A stretch of 14,045 bases of DNA. It comes from Asterionellopsis glacialis. Its lineage: Eukaryota; Bacillariophyta; Plagiogrammaphyceae; Rhaphoneidales; Asterionellopsidaceae. The translations under genes were made by a program, and so were the position numbers. The notes beneath the pieces are model-generated. The model had not been told where the DNA came from, ran no database searches, and worked only from the letters and a program-made list of their open reading frames with translations. The number at the start of each line of letters is the position of its first letter. Position 1 is the first letter of the stretch. Of the stretch, positions 8,139 to 14,045 are shown one piece after another. The stretch spans positions 1 to 14,045 of the forward strand of contig WKLE02003619.1 in the NCBI GenBank assembly GCA_014885115.2, read 5' to 3'.

Positions 8139-10278
8139 ATGGTCAGCGATGATGAAGCGCCAGCCCCAGATTTCCAAGATCCTCCACAGGATGAGTTTCC
8201 AATGGAATTTGCTGTGGGGAATGAGGATCCCAGGTCAAACTCTTCAGAGTCGCCAGCTGCAGGGAAACTCGCGATGTCATTCCCGAGTCTACCTGGCACC
8301 CTTACATTCAAAATTTTATCTCAAACAAAGGGCCAAACTGTATCACAAGATACCATTCCGCACAAAACAGAGATACTCTCCCAAGTCCTAGGTACAGATG
8401 ATATTACATGCTTTTTGACAGTATTGCCACCATCTCAGAAGATAGTCAAAATTCACAGTTTATCAAGATACAATGTTACCATCGGCATTGGAGATGAGTT
8501 GGAAGGAAAGGTCTTCAGTAGAATGGGGGATATTGAGGATGAACAGTTTCCCTCCTACCTTATGATGCCGTGAAATACAATATCCGAAGTGACGGGCAAA
8601 TTATTTAAAGCGCAAACTTACAAGCGCGTCAAAGAAGATCAATGGGCAGCAACTCTGGCGGCATGCGAAGACGATCGCACCTTATCGGCGTTCACAGGCA
8701 ACCTTGAACCAAACGCTCCCCTAATGGACAAGATCACCATACCTTCAATGATGTATCTGCCAACAGCATGGGCTCCATATTTTTTAGAGCCATTACATGC
8801 TTATAATGTGTATGAGAGGCTAAAGGTCTTGATGGAAGAAGGAACCCCGGACAACTGAGCTACGCTCTGTGCCCTGTTGGAATGGGTAATGTTGGCTGGG
8901 ACTCAGGCAGACTCCATGGGGGCGCTAGCGTCAAAAAGTTGTCTTCTAATGGATTGGCAACATATTGCGCCAACTAGATGGCTAAGGAAGTGGGGAACAA
9001 AAGTGATCAGAAATCACATTCCCAAAACCCTGCCAGATAGCACAAGTCCAAACTTGTCCCAAGAACGCATGGTAGCGGCCACAATGCAAACCATTCAAGG
9101 TTTAAATCAAAATCTGTTAGGTCAAATGGACCGATCTAAGAAATCGTATAAAGATGGGGAATGATCCCTAATCCAGGCGCCTCGCAGCCTAAATGAGGGA
9201 TCTCCCATCCCTCTATGTTTAGACCAATTAATCAAGGAAGGAAGGACTACAGCTGGAGTAACCCGAGTTCTACAAAAATGCTTATGCCTGCAGATCGATT
9301 CAGATAATCCTACGAGTGTATTTTTATCTGCTGATTTGGTAAACAACATCAAGGATTTAAATTTTGCTTTTGATGGCAAAGTTGATTTTGAGGACTGTCA
9401 TCGAGGATTATCTCCGTTTGCGGTTCCATATTCTGCACTGGCTAAGAATAAGAGGGCAAAGAAGAGATTGGAGATGTTAAAGGAGGCAATGTTGACTACA
9501 CCATCAGACGTAAGTGATGCCAAGGATATAAAGGTTTTGCCTCCATATAACTACAAGAGCTTACTGAGAGTCCTGGTGAACTACGATCGCCTGTTGCAAG
9601 TAATTGTAGGACCAACGAGCAGACATTATCTGGAAATATTACAGATGCGAAGGCATATACAGACACAAGCCCATGAATATGAAACCATGAGCAAGGAGGA
9701 CTTTCTCCAACTCATGTGGTCAGTACTTCATGACTCAAGGAAGTTCTTTGGAGCTGCAGCAGCTTGGGAGCCGGGTGAGCTTCTCCCAAGGTCCAAATTA
9801 CAGTACGTGAACAAATTCCTTGAGATGGGAAAAATCATGGAGTTGGTACACTGCCCAATAAATCTGTTTTACCCAAGGGAAGGAGGTTATCTTCCATTAC
9901 CACCTCCCCCAAGGACAGGTGGTCAAGATGGCTCACCAGGTGGTTTGTTTCCGGATACCACCGGAAGCGGAGGGGCCTATAAAGGACCTTACTGGGCCCC
10001 TCTACACCCTATGATAGCTGAAGCTACCAAAGGGTTACTACAAGAATATCCAAACATTACGATCGGTGCCTTGATGTCCTCCTGTAACCAACTGTTGAAG
10101 TACTCTGACCTTCGGATGATGCAGTGACCCAAACTGCACATATTCACACGTAATAGCGAAGCCAATGGATGCCAAGGCAAAGACCATGGCGATCAACCTA
10201 GCCAAAGCAGCTGCATTGTACAGAAAGGATCCGACACCAAAGTATGCAAACAAACGTAAGAGGGAGCAATCCTCTTGA
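8139..10278 (+). pseudogene. DIRS-like Gag protein, degenerate
   Basis: The start is the ATG at 8139. The frame encodes an acidic N-terminus (MVSDDEAPAPDFQDPPQDEF), a middle region (QWAATLAACEDDRTLSAFTG, AWAPYFLEPLHAYNVYERLK) and a conserved-looking block, HRGLSPFAVPYSALAKNKR (about 9399-9455). It is cut by TGA at 8571, 8856 and 9162. A proline/glycine-rich linker lies near 9890-9980. Near 10115 coding shifts by one frame. The continuation (10120-10278) has CSDPNCTYSHV, which fits the end of a CCCH-type zinc knuckle of such Gags, and then a basic tail (YANKRKREQSS). The TGA at 10276-10278, directly followed by ATG, may be the genuine Gag stop. Gag would bind the element RNA. Assignment rests on position, the SPFAV block and the zinc-knuckle remnant. 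Confidence 0.7.
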
Positions 10279-11739
10279 ATGACACAATCAAAGGAACCTG
10301 TAGACTTGTTTCCTTTGACTGCACATGGGAAGTTTATCCAGGAAGGGGTAGCCTCCAGGCAATTAATAGACAAACTGTCAGCACAAGCCTTTGTGAAGAA
10401 AAAGGGGGCAGTGAACGCCCCTTGCAAGTCACCAGTGGAAATCACTCGCGGTAAGGAATCAAAATGGCCCAAAAAGGGCAAAAGTTTGATGAAACCGTTG
10501 GCACTTGCACAGCTCCATCCATTTGCTTCCACCCTAGAAAAGTGGGAGCATGGAGTTCTGGTGGATTGTGGGGCTCCATGGTCCCGGGAGGCAATCCTGT
10601 GTGCCCTCCAAAAGGGAGCGCATATGAGTGCCTGTATTCCCAAAAGCATGGAGCTCTTTGATGAAGAATTAGAGTACCAAGTCTCCGCTGGTTTTTTTTT
10701 GATAGTATTATGAGACGATATCAAAGATAATTTGCCACAAAACTTTAAGCTGTCTCTGCTAGCAGTTGTTCCGCAGGTGAACCAGAGAGGACGCATGATT
10801 TTAGACTTTTCGTTTCCTGTCTGCAAAGTTAAACAATTTATGAATAAACATCGCCAAATCCAAGAAGAAATTATCCAAGAATCCGTGAATGACATGACAA
10901 AGAAATTGGCTCCGACCATCCCAGTAAAGTTGTTAGGACAAGTACTCCCAAGGTTATTTGAGTTTATGGCTACAGTGCATCCATTAGATCCTATACATTT
11001 TAGTAAAATTGACTTGTCCAACGGCTTCTGGAGGATGATTGTCAAAGATGCTGAAAAGTGGAACTTCTGTTATGTAAAACCACAAAAGGATCCCAAGGCA
11101 CCCATCCAGATAGTCATGCCGTTTGCATTACAAATGGGGTGGACTGAAAGTCCCCCATTCTTTTCCTCTGCTACAGAAACTTGCCGAGACATCATCAATA
11201 TCATCCTAAAAGATGATCTCAAGCTACCAGAACATGAATTCCAAGTGTACATGAATCCTGAACCTAATACAAAGAAACGCTGCCAAACGCTTATCAAGGC
11301 AAGACCAACAAAAGACCAAGAACATTCTGCGGATGTATTTGTGGACCACTTCTGCCTTGCAGCAGTTGAGAACGACAAGCAGTTGTGGCTTCAACTAGTT
11401 GGTCGAGCAGCACTGCATGCCATCCACAACGTCTTCCCAAGACCCGAAGAGGTGTATCACCAAAATGGAAAAAATAGCATCTCGGAGAAAAAGTTGAAGC
11501 AGGGAGATGCCCGATGGGATACACAGAAACTTATGCTGGGATTTGAATTGGATGGCAGTGCCAAAATGGCCCGACTGCCTCAAGACAAGTCTACCAACAT
11601 TAGGAAAGAAATAAAGTGTCTTGTAAGAAAAAGAAAGGTAAACCTCAAGCGCTTTCAGCAAATTATTGGCAAGTGTCATCATGCCACAAACATCCTACCT
11701 TCTGCCAGGGGCCTTTACTATACACCAATAAGTCACTTG
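10279..11739 (+). pseudogene. DIRS-like reverse transcriptase, degenerate
   Basis: The ATG at 10279 opens a frame with the N-terminal block typical of DIRS RTs (LEKWEHGVLVDCGAPWSREA, then LEYQVSAGF). It is interrupted by TGA 10711-10713 at a position where relatives usually have Trp (before DDIKDN). Next come LSLLAVVPQVNQRGRMILDF, then motif A FSKIDLSNGFWRM with Asp at 11011-11013, motif B MGWTESPPFFSSATE (about 11134-11175) and motif C DVFVDHF (Asp at 11344-11346, His at 11347-11349). Motif C should read V-D-D, so the second catalytic Asp has become His. The frame closes at TAG 11740-11742, but coding continues in another frame from about 11739, marking an indel. The product would copy element RNA into cDNA in an intact relative. 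Confidence 0.85.
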
Positions 11740-12276
11740 TAGGGAACCCCAAAGAGATTGGCCTTGGAAAGAATAGTGAAGTCTGAGCAAACCTTCTCGA
11801 CATTGGGATCCTCATCAAGGATCTAGCGTGTAGACCAACCCATGACAAGGAACTTGTTCCCCTAAATGTGGACCTAGTTGGTTACTGTGACGCTTCTTTA
11901 AATGGCGCTGGAGGAGTGTGGTTCTTTGAAAAGAGATCAATGACCCCACTGGGGTGGAATATTGAATTTCCAGACAATATAAAAAAGCGTTTCCATCAGG
12001 GACGCATTACAAACTTGGACTTGGAACTGGCCGGTGTCTTGTTACATTACTGTGTATTAGAAGCCAATGTGAGCATCCGACATCAAGCAGTAGCAACGTT
12101 CTGTGACAACACACCTGCAGTGGCGTGGATTGACAGGATGGTGCCCAAGGCTGACACTCCTCTTGCAGGATGACTGCTATGAGGTCTGGCCATTCGCCAA
12201 TGCTGCTCAAGGTTGTTGCCACTAATCACTGCTCCCATTGCTGGTGAACACAATACGATGGCAGACTTTGCATCCC
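11739..12276 (+). pseudogene. DIRS-like RNase H domain, degenerate
   Basis: The frame picks up just upstream of the RT stop (GNPKEIGLGKNSEV), crosses a TGA at 11784-11786 and continues through ANLLDIGILIKDLACRPTHD to the RNase H core. All four acidic residues expected for metal binding are visible: Asp in VGYCDASLNGAGG (11889-11891), Glu in TNLDLELAGVLL, Asp in TFCDNTPAVAW, and Asp in GEHNTMADFASR (12264-12266). Two more TGAs (12171-12173 and 12180-12182) fall in the segment preceding GLAIRQ, where relatives usually carry two Arg residues spaced as here. In an intact element this domain removes the RNA strand after reverse transcription. The domain is fused to the RT in frame apart from the indel at about 11735. 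Confidence 0.85.
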
Positions 12277-13478
12277 GTTTGTTCATCTTTTGCTCACAAT
12301 TTTTACATACCTTTAATTCTAAATTTTCTCTTCCACAGAAACAATCCTGGCAAATTGTACTCCCTACGCCCAAGATGACATCAAATGTCTGCTCGACACT
12401 GCTCAGAAACAGATTGCCCTTGCAACTCTTGATGACAAACCAAGGGCTTGACATTGGCAAAAATGGGTCGAACACTGCAGTGACTGCAAAATCGATCCCC
12501 TCATGCCTCACGCTTCCAAAACAATCAAGCATGAAATGTTCCTTTCCTTTGTTATCCAGAGGTTATGCCGGTAAAGGCAAAAGAATTGGCACACAAGCAG
12601 TTGCAACCGGGCTCAGGCATGTTGCCCAGAATGCTGTTCTGGCAGGATACCCTGATCCCCGGAAATCTTACGGAGATAAGCAACTAGACCTACCTATTTC
12701 ACACTTACTAAAAACATTTTGAGACGAAGATCCCGCGCCACAACCCAAGCTGGCACTACCTGTACACGCCATCAAGTTGACGTGCAACAAATACTACCGC
12801 AAATCCGCCCCTCAAGCTCATGCCATTGGCGACCTCATCACAATTGCCTTCTTCTTTTTACTCCAAGTGGGTGAATACACCTTCCCAAAACCGGGAAAGC
12901 GTAAACGCACCACACAATTTTGCCTCCAAGATGTCAAATTCTTCAAAAATGACAATGCCGTACCCCTTACAGCACCATTACCCATGCTCCTTCAAGCCTC
13001 CAGTGTGACCCTTACGATGGACCACCAGAAAAATGGAGTTTGTGGCGCAACGGTGCACCATCACACAACCTCCTCACCCACTTTCTGTCCAGTCAAAGCC
13101 CTGGCACGACAGGTGCATGCGATTATCCTGTACACGCAGGATCTTGCAACACCCATAAGTCTTGTCACGGGCCCCCAGTTTGGGCACCTGTACCACATCA
13201 TTGACCGTGATATCACGGCAGCGCTCCATTATGGTGCAGCAAAAGCAGGCCTGCTATTTGCAGGCTACACACTTGAATGCATCAGCTCGCACTCATTACG
13301 AGCGTCTGGCACCATGGCGCTCAAACTGAATGGTGCGGATGACACCACCATCCAAAAACTGGGCCGGTAATCATCCTCCTGCACAATCTTGATGTACATA
13401 CACACCCAGATTTCAGCATACGCCGCTGGGTGGTCGTCCAAGATGGCCAAACCTATTCATTTCCTTCATATTGGATAG
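12277..13478 (+). pseudogene. Tyrosine recombinase of a DIRS-like element, degenerate
   Basis: This follows RNase H without a break in frame. The N-terminal part has FLHTFNSKFSLPQKQSWQIV and RGYAGKGKRIGTQAVATGLR, then TGA 12720-12722. The catalytic part has LITIAFFFLLQVGEYTFPKP, where the first catalytic Arg is expected but Gln (CAA, 12864-12866) stands. The HxxR box is SSHSLRASGTMALKLNGADD. A TAA at 13368-13370 follows KLGR, where relatives have Trp. The nucleophilic Tyr (13395-13397, in ILMYIHTQIS) lies beyond it in the same frame. The frame ends at TAG 13476-13478. The start cannot be fixed, because relatives often translate the recombinase from a separate overlapping frame. An intact version would recombine the circular cDNA with a short chromosomal target. 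This copy lacks Arg I and ends before Tyr. Confidence 0.88.
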
Positions 13479-14045
13479 CTGGTGTTCCCCTCCACACAGT
13501 GGTTCAGGTCTTCAGGTTCCCTGTGGTAATACCACCAATACAAACATCCAGCTGGTCCTGTCACTGTCCATGCTTGACAGGCCCGATTTGCATACTGGTG
13601 GGGCAGATTTCTTCAGCACCCCGTAAATGCAGAAAAAGATAATAGAGAAAATACAACGCATTTCCTTGGTCAGCTGAAAAAATGGGCAAATCTGCAGGTG
13701 TGTGGGTATAAAAGTCATAGACTTGTAGCCCAAAAAACCTAAATAGTGGTGCTCTTTTTTGGACCAAAACAGTGAAAGTAAACGTAGTACAATACTCAAA
13801 AGTGGAGCTTCTCGTTTTAGTGAACAAGTAGCTGGCACTGAGCTCAAAAGTGAACTACCAAAGCAGACCTGTAACGTGCAGTTTTTCGAACTAGATAACT
13901 AAAAAAGTAACAACCATGAACGTGGACACTACTAATAGTTATTCCCAAAAAACTACGTGGAGAGAACATATTTTAAAAAAAATACCAACAAAGCTGGCTC
14001 TTACGCGGTGCTGGTGGACCCTTTAGGTCCCCTATTTGGTAGGAT
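13479..14045. other. 3' flank of the retrotransposon, no gene seen
   Basis: No coding frame is supported. Short structures include an inverted repeat with a one-base loop (GTGGTA, A, TACCAC at 13523-13535), a second one near the window end (GGACC, CTTTA, GGTCC at about 14017-14031) and a word CTCAAAAGTG present twice (about 13794 and 13843). An 11-base GGGGCAGATTT at 13600-13610 is the inverted match of AAATCTGCCCC at 7959-7969. The element's 3' end must lie here or beyond the window. Confidence 0.4.

Larger units (their letters stand above)
8139..13478 (+). mobile_element. Degenerate DIRS-like (tyrosine recombinase) retrotransposon
   Basis: Four domains follow each other on one strand in the order expected of tyrosine-recombinase retroelements: Gag (8139-10278), reverse transcriptase (10279-11739), RNase H (11739-12276) and a tyrosine recombinase (to 13478). 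No DDE integrase or protease is present. RNase H runs directly into the recombinase, leaving no space for the methyltransferase domain of classical DIRS1-type elements. Such elements integrate through a circular cDNA and make no target-site duplication. The coordinates cover only the coding core; terminal or split repeats were not established. Ten in-frame stops, two frameshifts and altered catalytic residues show that this copy cannot act on its own. Confidence 0.88.

Noticed and set aside
10116..10119. The RT frame extended leftwards through two more TGAs (10096 and 10117) as part of the zinc knuckle.
   Set aside because: The upstream frame codes well in Gag up to about 10115. Reading the alternative frame there depends on several further stops, so I kept the frameshift interpretation.
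10038..11045. A long minus-strand open frame (over 300 codons) opposite Gag and RT.
   Set aside because: It mirrors the reverse transcriptase and Gag coding on the plus strand, whose catalytic motifs are clear. Its own translation has no domain-like features.
3038..12722. Interpretation of the frequent in-frame TGA as a reassigned sense codon (Trp or Arg).
   Set aside because: TGG is used freely for Trp and CGA for Arg in the same frames. The expected residues at the TGAs are mixed, true frameshifts and catalytic losses coexist, and the 5774-6280 frame has no TGA. Kept only as a hypothesis to test.
13680..13720. A TATAAAAG word (about 13707) as a promoter for a gene to the right.
   Set aside because: No coding frame follows before the window ends, and the word is common in AT-rich DNA.

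Overview
The window looks like nuclear DNA of a microbial eukaryote, most probably a diatom or another stramenopile. The grounds are AT-rich intergenic DNA, one convincing spliceosomal intron (GTATGT...CCAG), and a set of decayed transposable elements and hypothetical genes whose style I associate with diatom genomes: DIRS-like, PIF/Harbinger-like and Copia-like elements. The organism call is an inference from family resemblance. Nothing here resembles bacterial operon structure.

Left part (1-2600): two minus-strand pseudogene fragments. One is unrecognised (57-588). The other resembles the Gag N-terminus of a Copia-type LTR retrotransposon (1396-1959). They are followed by a short dispersed repeat pair and a seven-copy 31-bp minisatellite (2383-2594).

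Middle part (2846-6670): a PIF/Harbinger-like DDE transposase relic on the plus strand keeps D, D and E candidates but has four in-frame stops. A minus-strand relic of a two-unit hypothetical protein follows (4183-4919). Then come a plus-strand Q/H-rich hypothetical gene with a 90-nt intron (5045-5689) and an acidic hypothetical reading frame (5774-6280) that may be a later exon of the same gene. Two tandem duplications lie here, with periods of 76 and 78 bp. About 1.4 kb of AT-rich DNA without recognisable genes follows.

Right part (8139-13478): the best-supported object is a degenerate tyrosine-recombinase (DIRS-like) retrotransposon read left to right as Gag, reverse transcriptase, RNase H and tyrosine recombinase, with no room for a methyltransferase domain between RNase H and recombinase. 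In an intact relative, Gag would package the RNA, RT/RNase H would make the cDNA, and the recombinase would integrate a circular intermediate. This copy is dead: it has ten in-frame stops (one may be a genuine Gag stop) and two frameshifts. It also has a changed RT motif C (VDH in place of the expected VDD), a Gln where the first catalytic Arg of the recombinase is expected, and a stop just before the catalytic Tyr. Its ends were not identified; the last 570 bases hold only short repeats.

The most interesting window-wide signal is that 13 of the 16 premature stops I can place in otherwise coherent reading frames are TGA. They fall where relatives appear to have Arg (CGA) or Trp (TGG). This fits transition-driven decay, possibly CpG deamination, better than a reassigned codon, but the comparison is worth making formally.
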